The translations under genes and the position numbers were made by a program. A stretch of DNA of 64,000 nucleotides, taken from the NCBI GenBank assembly GCA_017438745.1, contig JAFRUS010000062.1, forward strand, positions 1 to 64,000, read 5' to 3'. Shown here one piece after another: positions 1 to 8,443 of this stretch. The DNA comes from Oscillospiraceae bacterium (GTDB lineage: Bacteria; Bacillota; Clostridia; Oscillospirales; Ruminococcaceae). Position 1 is the stretch's first letter. Every line of letters starts with the position of its first letter. The notes under the pieces are model-generated. The model worked only from the letters and a program-made list of their open reading frames with translations, did no database searches and had not been told where the DNA came from.

Positions 1-13
1 AAGTAAAAAAACA

Positions 14-137
14 ACCCCTTTAGGGGTAACTGAGAATGAAATGCGGTTGGCAGTCCTATTCTCAGCCCACTTAAGGGGCAGGTCAGTAGCAGGCCCTTAT
101 AGGGCCAGTACAAACCACCCGTTTAACGGGTGGTTTT
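14..137 (+). other. Cluster of four hairpins, possible IS605-type right end or TnpB-associated RNA
   Basis: Four consecutive inverted repeats are visible: 14-18/23-27, 30-37/58-65 (8 bp, perfect), 92-97/101-106 and 112-123/125-136 (12 bp, perfect). A small GCCC/GGGC pair lies between them. Tight packing of perfect stems resembles the structured 3' region of IS200/IS605 tnpB genes (reRNA plus the terminal transposase-recognised hairpin). No tnpB is visible because the window starts here. The frame beginning at base 2 is open until 139. A simple double terminator is the alternative; the family assignment is inference. Confidence 0.4.
112..137 (-). terminator. Bidirectional terminator after the ABC ATPase gene
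   Basis: A perfect 12-bp inverted repeat (112-123 and 125-136) ends in TTTT on the plus strand and begins with AAA, giving a T-run on the minus strand. It lies just beyond the stop codon of the minus-strand ABC gene, so it probably ends that operon as well as anything entering from the left. Confidence 0.6.
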
Positions 138-146
138 GATTATGAT

Positions 147-1022
147 TTAGTTTTCTCTGTTTTCCGCTTCGTAAAGGAAAGTTTCTTCCAGAGTCAGCGG
201 GAAAATATCGAAGAAAAGAGTTTCGTATGAGGCGAAAGCTTTTTCGATATTCTCTTTGCTGTCCTTTATTATAAGCGTTTGAACACTGCCGGTTTTTTCG
301 GATTTTACTATGTTTAGTCCCGTAAGCGATTCCGGGTCGGATCCGTCGGAAAAAGCAGTGTTTACTTTGAACAGAGTGTTTTCTGAATCTTCGTTCCTTA
401 TGAATTTTATGGTTTTGCCGCTTATCATTGCTGCTGCATCGCAGAGTGCGCTTACCTCGCTTATGTTATGGGATGATATCACGACAGTCAGACCGCGGTC
501 CATTACTTCGTCAAAAATTATTCCGGAGACAGTCTTTTTCATCAGTATATCCAGCCCGTCAAATGCTTCGTCCATCAGCAGATATTCTGTACGTGCAGCA
601 AGTCCGGCAGTTACCAGAGCCTGACGTTTCATACCCTTTGAAAAAAACGTCATTCTTTTGTCGGTATCGAGTTTAAGCTTTTCGCAGAGGGAATCGAAGA
701 GTTCCTCTGAAAAGTTCGGGTAGTAGTTCTTTACGAAGGCCTTCAGCTGTTTCGGAGTCATGTCGGAATATCCGTCCACATTGTCGCTTATGAAGAATAT
801 CTTCTGCTTTATCCCGGCGTTGTCGTACACGGGCTCACCGTCGTAGGTTATCGTGCCTTTGTCCGGTTTGTACACTCCGCTCATAAGACGCAGAAGCGTT
901 GATTTTCCTGCTCCGTTTACACCGATGAGTCCGAAGACGGAGCCTTTTTTTATTTCTATATCTATATTTTCAAGTATACTCGTTTTGTCTATCGATTTTG
1001 ATATATTGCTTATCTTTATCAT
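147..1022 (-). CDS. ABC transporter ATP-binding protein, YtrB-like
   Basis: This 291-residue protein is the ATPase of an ABC exporter. Visible motifs are the Walker A GVNGAGKS (about residue 34), a divergent signature FSKGMKRQ, Walker B YLLMDEAFDGLD and the H-loop SSHN. The remaining 80 residues form the family's variable C-terminal part. It is the last gene of a minus-strand operon (permease, permease, GntR regulator, ATPase), the order typical of YtrA-type loci that answer to cell-envelope stress or antimicrobial peptides. The start is preceded by AAGGAGGT at good spacing. The substrate cannot be read from the sequence. Confidence 0.88.
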   Translation of the reverse strand: MIKISNISKSIDKTSILENIDIEIKKGSVFGLIGVNGAGKSTLLRLMSGVYKPDKGTITYDGEPVYDNAGIKQKIFFISDNVDGYSDMTPKQLKAFVKNYYPNFSEELFDSLCEKLKLDTDKRMTFFSKGMKRQALVTAGLAARTEYLLMDEAFDGLDILMKKTVSGIIFDEVMDRGLTVVISSHNISEVSALCDAAAMISGKTIKFIRNEDSENTLFKVNTAFSDGSDPESLTGLNIVKSEKTGSVQTLIIKDSKENIEKAFASYETLFFDIFPLTLEETFLYEAENREN

Positions 1023-1114
1023 GGGTTACCTCCTTGCCGGTAAAACGTTTTTCCACTGCAGCCGGTCAGAACCGCGGAAACGTTTGTGCCTGTGCAGCAA
1101 ATTCGTATATATAA

Positions 1115-1465
1115 TCAGGTGATCTTGTCTATCCGCTTTTTCAGTTCTTCGACGGTAATTCCTGAGCGCATGGCTTCACGTACTGCCTTGTCGAAATCTT
1201 CAAGAATGCCTTCGCGTACCGCCGAGTGATCGACCGCAGCAACAAAGCATCCCCGTCCGGATACTGAATAAATTATCCCGTTTCGTTCAAGTTCCTGATA
1301 GGCCTTTGAAACTGTGTTCGGATTTACCCCAAGGTCTTTTGCCAGCGTTCGCACTCCGGGAAGCTGGTCGTTTTCTGACAGTATACCTTTTATTATAAGT
1401 TCGCTTATTTTTTTATACAGCTGTTCATAAATAGGTACGCTGCTTTTTAAATCTATCGTAATCAC
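1115..1465 (-). CDS. GntR-family transcriptional regulator, YtrA subfamily
   Basis: This 116-residue regulator has a winged-helix DNA-binding domain at residues 10-75 (PGVRTLAKDLGVNPNTVSKAY is the recognition region) followed by only about 40 residues. That short tail is the hallmark of the YtrA subfamily, which controls ABC transporter operons. The start is GTG, with AAAGGGG about 10 bases upstream. It lies between the permeases and the ATPase. A palindrome at 5712-5744 overlapping the operon promoter is its likely operator. The inducer is unknown. Confidence 0.88.
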   Translation of the reverse strand: MITIDLKSSVPIYEQLYKKISELIIKGILSENDQLPGVRTLAKDLGVNPNTVSKAYQELERNGIIYSVSGRGCFVAAVDHSAVREGILEDFDKAVREAMRSGITVEELKKRIDKIT

Positions 1466-1480
1466 AGTATTATTTCCCCT

Positions 1481-3556
1481 TTAAGTATTAACACTTGTTT
1501 TGTTTCCGTTTTCGTCCATCGTATACCATTTTACTTTATGAGCGTTGCTTGTTTTAATGAATTCTTCGTAAATATCTGAGTACTCCTTCGGAAGGAAATA
1601 TTTAAGATTGGTCTGGTTGTAGTATCCGGTTTTTTCGTTATATTCTTCGATGTAGAAAACATAGCAGTCTTCCGTGCTGTAATATACAGGGTAGTAGGAT
1701 GTACAGAGAATATTCTTCAGCAGGTCGAGGTCAAATTCTGTTGCTACATATTCAAACGGATACTGATCAGTGCAGGCGATATAGGAATGAAATCTTTTTC
1801 CGTAAAGTCTTTCGGTAAATTCTGTGCCTCCGAAGCAGACACGAAACTGTTTTGTATCCAGATAGTTAACTGCTACCTGATAAGGATGAACGATATATTG
1901 GTTTAACTGTTCTGCTTCATACTTGAATATTTCCGATTCGGTATAATCAGTGACGAACGGGATAAATGTTTTTGTATATATTTTTCCGTTTTTCATGCAG
2001 TAAGTAATTTGAATAGTACCGTCATCGCTGTATATAGTGCGGTGTTCATAATCATCTGCGTCTGAACGGAATGCTGAAACATTCGGATAGTTTTCCTTAA
2101 AAAAGTTTTCGAGGACGTAACCGTCTTCAAGAGATAAACGCAGATCTTCATTGAGGCTGGTATTCAGATCACAGATCTGTTTTATTGATTCAGTGTCTTT
2201 ATATGTATTTTCCAGCCCTCCCCGGTTATAAGATCTTATATTTGATGTAGGCAGATGAATATGTACTTTTGCTACGTCTTTCGCGTCCGGAACACTGTAG
2301 ATCATTCCGAAGGCATGTGTATTTAACATTGCCAGATAAAGTGCTATTGCCGATGCTGCCGAAAATACAGGAAGCAGCATTTCTTTTGGAGATGGTATGA
2401 AACGAATCTTTCTTTTTTTCAGCGAGAGCAGAATGCTGTATGCCGCAAAAGAGATTATCACTGCTATTAATATTAGTATTGCAGTCTCAGTTGAGGAAAT
2501 ACTGCGTGATAATTCATAAAACCTGAACACTGTAAATATTAATCCTACGACCGAAAGAACAGCTGTAATAATAAACAGTGCCGGTACAATAACTGTTTTT
2601 CCTGTATCTTCAGCTTTTCTGTGAAGGAAAATGAGATATGCTGCAATGAAGCAGATAATGCATAAAGCTGTACACCATAGTGCCCAGTTTGTATCACCGG
2701 ATTCCACATGGTAGTATTCATTTTCATTACACATATATCTGTAAACGAAGTGAATAGCTCCTGCAGGAGTAAGTCTTTCAAATTCGTATGTACTGTTATA
2801 ATAAATATCTTCATTAACAAGGCACTGGGTGGTCAGAGCACTGAAAGAGTATAACAATAAACCGGCTGATGCATTGGAAAGCACCAGATATATTAAAGTA
2901 TCGGTAAATGTTCCGCAGCATATCGTGATTAGAACGGTGAATGTGTATATAAATATCATCGTAAGAAGGATGAAAAGTTCAAGTTTTAAAATAAAGCCTA
3001 ATGATGGCAAAATGTAATCACCTGCTGAAAAATGAATAAGATCCACGGGCATCGGATTATTAAAAGGAGCAGTTGGGTGTTCAGATCTTAAAAACCAGAC
3101 AGGCATAGTGAGGATCACGACTGCGATATATGGAATAATGTAAGTCAGAAGCCCTGACAGATAGTCGGCAAAAAACAGTTGTTTTTTGGACAGCGGAAGA
3201 GAAAGAGTAATGTCAGTTCCGGAACGTTTGTGCAGGTAACTGAATGATCTTATTGCGGTAAAGATTCCTGAAAGAACAGCTGCGGCAAGCATCAGCAATG
3301 AAATGTTGTACAGATATTCGTAACCGGCCAGTGCATCTGTTGTACTTCTCGCATCTAAATGCATTAAATTACAAATCAGAGCTTCTACTTTGCAGTTGAC
3401 AATGATCTGGCATACTGCAGCTGCGGGAATACCGAGCAGCTGCAGCAAAAGGGTCACTGCGAATATTTTTCTGTTTTGTTTCAGTTTCATACGAAGGTGT
3501 TTCGAAAACTGAGAATTCCGGACAGGAGTGGTATTTTTACTGTTCTGTTTTTTCAT
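1481..3556 (-). CDS. ABC transporter permease-like membrane protein (second of a paralogous pair)
   Basis: This 691-residue protein begins with a basic cytoplasmic stretch and has about eight hydrophobic segments spread over residues 30-430, then a hydrophilic C-terminal domain of about 260 residues. It is paralogous to the product of 3631-5649: both carry a shared block reading LPLSxKQxFxADYxSGLLxYI, both contain HRKAEDTGK, and both end in a similar polar domain. The start has a strong AAAGGAGG site. As the operon also encodes an ATPase and a YtrA-type regulator, this is most likely one half of a heterodimeric transmembrane unit. The function of the large soluble domain is unknown. Confidence 0.75.
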   Translation of the reverse strand: MKKQNSKNTTPVRNSQFSKHLRMKLKQNRKIFAVTLLLQLLGIPAAAVCQIIVNCKVEALICNLMHLDARSTTDALAGYEYLYNISLLMLAAAVLSGIFTAIRSFSYLHKRSGTDITLSLPLSKKQLFFADYLSGLLTYIIPYIAVVILTMPVWFLRSEHPTAPFNNPMPVDLIHFSAGDYILPSLGFILKLELFILLTMIFIYTFTVLITICCGTFTDTLIYLVLSNASAGLLLYSFSALTTQCLVNEDIYYNSTYEFERLTPAGAIHFVYRYMCNENEYYHVESGDTNWALWCTALCIICFIAAYLIFLHRKAEDTGKTVIVPALFIITAVLSVVGLIFTVFRFYELSRSISSTETAILILIAVIISFAAYSILLSLKKRKIRFIPSPKEMLLPVFSAASAIALYLAMLNTHAFGMIYSVPDAKDVAKVHIHLPTSNIRSYNRGGLENTYKDTESIKQICDLNTSLNEDLRLSLEDGYVLENFFKENYPNVSAFRSDADDYEHRTIYSDDGTIQITYCMKNGKIYTKTFIPFVTDYTESEIFKYEAEQLNQYIVHPYQVAVNYLDTKQFRVCFGGTEFTERLYGKRFHSYIACTDQYPFEYVATEFDLDLLKNILCTSYYPVYYSTEDCYVFYIEEYNEKTGYYNQTNLKYFLPKEYSDIYEEFIKTSNAHKVKWYTMDENGNKTSVNT

Positions 3557-3630
3557 AAGACGCCTCCTTTATGCTTAAGAAATAATGTGGGATCACTGAT
3601 CAGCTTATCAAAACTGATCGTTTTTGCTTC

Positions 3631-5649
3631 TCATGATTCCTGCGTAATATACGTTTCCTGCGGAGTATACTTCCAGCTGAGCTTTTCTGTTTTGCTGTTG
3701 TTCAGAAATTTTTCGTAAAGGTCAGAATAATCTGAAGGCAGGAAAAACTGATCGTTTTCGTCATATCCGTAACCATTGCCGGTTTCGTTGTAGAATGCTA
3801 TCTGAAATGTATAACAGTCATCAGTGTCATAGTACTGGTCGTATGATTTTGAAAGAATATTGTAAAGCATTGTACGGTCATATTCTTTAACTATGAATTC
3901 ACCGGGATATTGGTCAGCGCTGGTTGTGAACGGTCTGAATCTGCGGCCGTACAGTTCTTCGGTAAAGCTGGTGTTTCCGCAGAAAACTGTTATGTCCTTG
4001 TCTGAGATCAGGTCAATGTATTCTTCGTTTACGGGTTCCATTTCTTTTCTGAATTCGTCGACCATAGTTTTGTATATCTCAGACTGCGTATAATCGACAG
4101 TTACAGGAGTAAATTTTCGGTCATATTTATATCCGTTTTTTAATATGTAAGTAATGTGTATCTGTTCATCGTTATGCGGGTAATAACCGCGTCTGTAATA
4201 GTAATAATTATCCGTAGTATAACAGTTTGCTTCAGGAAAGCTGCTGAAATATTTTTCTTCGACAGAACTGTTGTCAACTATCAGCATCATGTCACTGGTA
4301 AGTTCACGGTTTAAGTCTGTTATTTTTTTGATGTGACTGTAATCGGTATAATCCTCATAGAGCGCAAGCGACGGGAATTCGATTCTTGCTGATTTAACTG
4401 CCATGGCTTCAGGATTGTAGAAGGAGAACCCATAGCCATATGTTTTCAGACATACAACGCATAATAAAAATGAGACCGTCACTGATGCGATGAAAAACAG
4501 AAGTTTTTTGAAAGGCTTTCTGATCTTTACTGTCTTTTCCTTTAAAGAGAGCATGACTGCATATATGATAAATGCAACAAGTACAGATGATGAAAAAGTG
4601 ATCTTGTCGTATGATGCACGGATGCTGTCATAAAGTCCGCGCGGATCATTTATGCTCCACATTACTGAAGCGGTGATCAAAGCAGATACTATATAGAAAA
4701 GCAGAGAAACTATGAAGTTTTTTCCCGTATCTTCAGCTTTTCTGTGACAGAAAATAAGTATAGCTGTAACAAAGCAGACAGCACATGAGACAAGAGTACA
4801 TATGATCCAGTTTATCTCTCCTGAAACTGAACCTGAAAGTTCGGTGTAATCCTTTAAATATTTTATCACATGACAAAGTGAACCGGCAGGACACAGACGT
4901 TCGGCCTCATAGGTCACGTTCATATAGTAGAAATCATTCAGGGAGCAGCTACCGATAATCGTTTTGATAAGCGAGGCGGCTGTAACGATTGCAGCGTTTG
5001 AAAGTATGAGATAAGCAACGGCATTTACAGCATTTCCGCAGCAGGTGCTTATCATGACTGTAAAGGTGTACACAAACAGCATTGCAATGAATATGAAAAG
5101 CTCTGCCATAAGAATGAATCCCGGCTCAGGAATGTAGACCTGCGATCGATATCCCGGCAGAAGATAACTGGAAGGTACATCTTCTGTCGGTGAGCTTATA
5201 AACCATATTGGCAGAGTAACAACCACTATAATTAAATATGGGAGAATATATACGAGCAGTCCCGAAAAATAATCAGCAAGAAACATCTGCTTTCTGCTTA
5301 ACGGAAGGGACATTTCCATATCAGTTTTATTTCTGTTAAGAAGATAGCTGTAATTTTTTAATGCGATCACTGCTCCGACGAGTATAGCCAGAGAAAGAAA
5401 TCCCAGACCGAAAATATAGATATTCTCGTAAAAATCTATAGTTCTGAACGGATAGTTTTCATAATAGTCGTCCTGATACTGTATGTCTTTCAGAACTATG
5501 TTGATCTTAGCAAAACACAGCGTGGCGAGCGGGATACCGAGCAGCTGCAGTATGAATTCTGCAATAAACAATTTTCGGTTATTTTTGAACTGCATAAGAA
5601 ATCGTTTCTTAAACGGACTTATTACAGCCGGCGTTTTGTTGTCTTTCAT
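3631..5649 (-). CDS. ABC transporter permease-like membrane protein (first of a paralogous pair)
   Basis: First gene of the YtrA-like operon, 672 residues. It has several hydrophobic segments between residues 25 and 425 and a polar, tyrosine-rich C-terminal domain. Similarity to the downstream 691-residue protein runs along the whole length, pointing to a tandem duplication that now probably forms a heterodimeric membrane unit for the ATPase at 147-1022. AAAGGAGGT precedes the ATG by 6 bases. The promoter and palindromic operator lie 60-120 bp upstream. It is longer than ordinary ABC-2 permeases because of the C-terminal domain. The substrate is unknown. Confidence 0.75.
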   Translation of the reverse strand: MKDNKTPAVISPFKKRFLMQFKNNRKLFIAEFILQLLGIPLATLCFAKINIVLKDIQYQDDYYENYPFRTIDFYENIYIFGLGFLSLAILVGAVIALKNYSYLLNRNKTDMEMSLPLSRKQMFLADYFSGLLVYILPYLIIVVVTLPIWFISSPTEDVPSSYLLPGYRSQVYIPEPGFILMAELFIFIAMLFVYTFTVMISTCCGNAVNAVAYLILSNAAIVTAASLIKTIIGSCSLNDFYYMNVTYEAERLCPAGSLCHVIKYLKDYTELSGSVSGEINWIICTLVSCAVCFVTAILIFCHRKAEDTGKNFIVSLLFYIVSALITASVMWSINDPRGLYDSIRASYDKITFSSSVLVAFIIYAVMLSLKEKTVKIRKPFKKLLFFIASVTVSFLLCVVCLKTYGYGFSFYNPEAMAVKSARIEFPSLALYEDYTDYSHIKKITDLNRELTSDMMLIVDNSSVEEKYFSSFPEANCYTTDNYYYYRRGYYPHNDEQIHITYILKNGYKYDRKFTPVTVDYTQSEIYKTMVDEFRKEMEPVNEEYIDLISDKDITVFCGNTSFTEELYGRRFRPFTTSADQYPGEFIVKEYDRTMLYNILSKSYDQYYDTDDCYTFQIAFYNETGNGYGYDENDQFFLPSDYSDLYEKFLNNSKTEKLSWKYTPQETYITQES

Positions 5650-5711
5650 GAAGTACCTCCTTTAAAAGCTCCTGTTTATCAGCTTTTATTCTTTCTTGGG
5701 TTTAACTTCGT

Positions 5712-5744
5712 ACTAAGTGTACTACTCCTGTTGGTACACTTAGT
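5712..5744 (-). promoter_or_regulatory. Palindromic operator, probable YtrA-type site
   Basis: Perfect 11-base arms ACTAAGTGTAC (5712-5722) and GTACACTTAGT (5734-5744) flank an 11-base spacer. The core AGTGTA-N13-TACACT agrees with the inverted repeat I recall as the Bacillus YtrA operator. It overlaps the -10 element of the operon promoter and the likely start of transcription, so repression by the operon's own GntR protein is the simple reading. Confidence 0.75.
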
Positions 5745-5770
5745 TTAACACAGTCTGAGTGAAATGTCAA
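5742..5770 (-). promoter_or_regulatory. Sigma-A promoter of the YtrA-like ABC operon
   Basis: On the minus strand TTGACA (complement of 5765-5770) is followed after 17 bases by TAAACT (complement of 5742-5747). The -10 element runs directly into the palindromic operator. Confidence 0.75.
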
Positions 5771-5861
5771 CAGGGTTGAAGCGAATTAGTGAAAAAACAA
5801 CGTTATATAAAAATAGAAGCCTCAGTATAAATCTCGTATACGTCAAAAAGGAAGATGATGG

Positions 5862-5890
5862 TTGACAAGATGGATTATACGTGTTATAAT
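5862..5890 (+). promoter_or_regulatory. Consensus sigma-A promoter for the Rpn-family gene
   Basis: TTGACA (5862-5867), 17 bases, TATAAT (5885-5890): a full consensus match, leaving a leader of about 80 bases before the ATG. The rest of 5771-5980 shows no gene. Confidence 0.85.
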
Positions 5891-5980
5891 AACATTATAT
5901 TACATATATGTTTTGAAAACGCTTATTGCAATACCAAACATGATATGCTAAAATAATTATAAGAAATGAGGAAAAACACT

Positions 5981-6829
5981 ATGTCAGAAAAGACAGGTAA
6001 CATCAAACCATTCGAGGAGCTCACTATCAAGGACGATTTTATGTTCGGAGCGGTTATGAGTGAGGAAAAGAATCTTAAACCGTTGCTTGAATACATACTG
6101 GGTATCAAAATCGCGCACATCACTTATCCGGAAAGGCAGAAAACTATCAGCGCCAACTATGGTTACAAAAGTGTCCGCCTTGATGTATACTGTGAGGATG
6201 ATAACAATACGGTTTACAATATTGAGATTCAGGTGGCAAACAGGAAGGACCTTGCCAAGCGCATTCGTTACTATCATGACATGATAGACATCAACATTCT
6301 TGAACAGGGCAGGAAAGTCAGTGAGCTGAAAAAGAGTATTGTGATTTTTATCTGTGATTTTGATTATTACGGAAAAGGAAGATACATGTATACGTTCAAA
6401 GGTCAGTGTCAGGAAGACAGCAGCGTTTATCTTGATGATGATACGCTTTCAGTTGTTTTGTATATTAACGGCTCTGTCGGTGATATAAACGAGGAACTGA
6501 AAGCAACATTAAAGTATATGGCGGGTCAGACACCACCAGTGGGAACATATGCTGATAATCTTGACAAAGCCGTTAAAAAGGTTAAGATAAATGAGAAATG
6601 GAGGCGGGATTATATGACAATGGCAATGAAAATAGACGAAGAAAGAGATATAGCTGAATTTAAAAAGTCAGTTTCAGCAGTTAGAAAAGGCAGAGAACTG
6701 GTAAGCGATGAGGTTATGATGAATATGCTTTCTATAACCCGTGAGGAGCTTGATTCTATTTGTCGTATGATTGATAACAATCCAGATATGAGCGACTGGG
6801 ATATAGCCAGAGAGATACTTCTTGGATGA
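5981..6829 (+). CDS. Rpn-family recombination-promoting nuclease / PD-(D/E)XK putative transposase
   Basis: This 282-residue protein matches the Rpn (PDDEXK_2) family. It opens with the usual FEELTIKDDFMFGAVM block and carries the nuclease core RLDVY...YNIEIQ at about residues 65-85, where D and E-x-Q are the metal-binding positions, followed by RIRYYHDMID. The C-terminal third is helical and charged as in intact relatives. Rpn proteins are single-gene elements found in many scattered copies, with nuclease activity shown for E. coli members. The start at 5981 is preferred over the in-frame ATG at 5966 because TGAGGA lies 8 bases upstream of it. It is monocistronic. Confidence 0.85.
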   Translation: MSEKTGNIKPFEELTIKDDFMFGAVMSEEKNLKPLLEYILGIKIAHITYPERQKTISANYGYKSVRLDVYCEDDNNTVYNIEIQVANRKDLAKRIRYYHDMIDINILEQGRKVSELKKSIVIFICDFDYYGKGRYMYTFKGQCQEDSSVYLDDDTLSVVLYINGSVGDINEELKATLKYMAGQTPPVGTYADNLDKAVKKVKINEKWRRDYMTMAMKIDEERDIAEFKKSVSAVRKGRELVSDEVMMNMLSITREELDSICRMIDNNPDMSDWDIAREILLG

Positions 6830-6860
6830 TAGACTTTGATTTGTTGTTTATAAACTGATA

Positions 6861-6910
6861 AAACCGTATATTTCTGAACGATGTTGTTTTCAGAAATATA
6901 CGGTTTTTCT
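6861..6910 (+). terminator. Terminator of the Rpn-family gene
   Basis: A 17-bp inverted repeat (6861-6877 with 6890-6906) is followed by TTTTTCTTT. Confidence 0.85.
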
Positions 6911-6957
6911 TTATGCTTTAGAATTGGCAGTGAAGTTCATCGTAATAAAGTTAAATT

Positions 6958-6991
6958 AAAGGCAGTGTTCTGTATTAGGGACGCTGCCTTT
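6958..6991 (-). terminator. Terminator of the ECF sigma operon
   Basis: AAAGGCAGTG (6958-6967) pairs with CGCTGCCTTT (6982-6991) with one wobble; on the minus strand it lies about 45 bases beyond the stop of the 468-residue gene. Confidence 0.5.
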
Positions 6992-7035
6992 GATTTGTAT
7001 TAATAGATGACGAAAAATTGCTTGTCAGTTAAACC

Positions 7036-8442
7036 TTAGCTCTTTCCGGCTGAAACAAACCAGTAAGGATTCTCGAATACAGAGAACTTCCAGCCGACAG
7101 ATCCTCTTACCACTTCGTACGCCGGTCTGTCAGATTCCTTTACCATTTCTTCGTGGAATCTGTAATGTATTGTATATGTTCCGTCCTCATGTATCTCACA
7201 GCTGTCGATCACATCTTTTTCATTGCTGTGCCATAAGCTGTTTATTATGATATCTTCTGTTTTTCTGTTTTTGATATCATCTTCAGTTATACGGCCGTTT
7301 TCAAGTTCGGAACGGAGTATTTCACTTACCTGGTGTCTGTTGAAGTCACCGTCTTTTCCGTCGTCGTATGCGTAAATATCAAATTTCAGCGATGAAGCTG
7401 TTGACTCGGTGATATTAACAGATTCCCATGTTTTTCTCTGTATGGTCGGAGAGCTACCGCTGATCCATAACATATCATCTATGTTTTTAACACACCAGTA
7501 ATCAGAAGCTTTAGTATCGTTATAGGTACAGTCTGATGTGAAAAGAAAACGGAGATAATTATTATAGCTGCTATAGAAGCACGTAGTTTTCCTGTAAACA
7601 CCTGTGTCATCTGAGAATTCAGGAGTTTCATAATAGTAGTTGATGTACTCGGCTAATTTAGGGAAAACCATTGCATTACTGAATTTATTTATCTGTTCTT
7701 CATTTAAACCGGCCTCTGCAAGCATTGAGTTTTCCTGATTTTCCAGACTTTCGCTCAGCATGTAATCTCCGATATCGCTGTTAGGTGGTTCAATGAAACC
7801 AGAATTATCTATTTTTTCTTCTGTTGTCAGAGTAATTTTTTCACTCGTTTTGTTTTCAGTTATTGCTGTTGTGACGGCAGCAGTCTGTAAATCTGACTGA
7901 GCCTTTTCTGTTCCTGTTTCTGTTATTCCGCTTATATATACCGGTTCGGTCACTTTTTCAACCACTGTCACCGGAAGTGTTGAAATCCCGCTGATTTCAG
8001 CATTGTCACCTGATACTGAAGTTACAGCTGTTTCGTATGGATCTGTCGAAGTGTCCCATACAGTAGTGTTCTTTACTTCATCAAAACGGTTGTCTTTTTC
8101 ACCGGTTTTCCCATTCAGAAAAACTGCTGAACCGAATACCAGAGAAATACATGCTGCCACTGCAAATAATCTTATCATAATATTCTGCCTCCTTTCCGGA
8201 ACGATGCTTATGATGCTTTCGGATTCAGTGCTGCCGTTATCATCTTTTATCATTTCATCGTCTCCGGTGCGTTCTTCATTTTCTGTATCTGCCCGGGACT
8301 TTTTCTGAATTACAAGATCGTAAATGCGATTTTTCTGTTCTTCGGAGAATGCTGATACGCTGCTTTCTATTTTTTCAAGTGTATCCGTTTCCATATCTCC
8401 CTTTGAAGATAAGATCTCTGTTACTCTGTCTTCGTTTTTCAT
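7036..8442 (-). CDS. Membrane protein paired with an ECF sigma factor, likely anti-sigma factor
   Basis: This 468-residue protein has a charged N-terminal part of about 85 residues, one membrane helix (IMIRLFAVAACISLVFGSAV), a Ser/Thr-rich stretch, then an extracytoplasmic domain of about 280 residues that I do not recognise. It directly follows an ECF sigma gene, so a membrane anti-sigma or signal-sensing role is inferred. The ATG at 8442 is preferred over an upstream in-frame start at 8466, because AAAGGAGG lies at proper distance and the sigma stop falls 1 base before it. No zinc-binding HxxxCxxC is seen in the N-terminus, so it is not a typical ZAS protein. Confidence 0.7.
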   Translation of the reverse strand: MKNEDRVTEILSSKGDMETDTLEKIESSVSAFSEEQKNRIYDLVIQKKSRADTENEERTGDDEMIKDDNGSTESESIISIVPERRQNIMIRLFAVAACISLVFGSAVFLNGKTGEKDNRFDEVKNTTVWDTSTDPYETAVTSVSGDNAEISGISTLPVTVVEKVTEPVYISGITETGTEKAQSDLQTAAVTTAITENKTSEKITLTTEEKIDNSGFIEPPNSDIGDYMLSESLENQENSMLAEAGLNEEQINKFSNAMVFPKLAEYINYYYETPEFSDDTGVYRKTTCFYSSYNNYLRFLFTSDCTYNDTKASDYWCVKNIDDMLWISGSSPTIQRKTWESVNITESTASSLKFDIYAYDDGKDGDFNRHQVSEILRSELENGRITEDDIKNRKTEDIIINSLWHSNEKDVIDSCEIHEDGTYTIHYRFHEEMVKESDRPAYEVVRGSVGWKFSVFENPYWFVSAGKS

Positions 8443-8443
8443 A

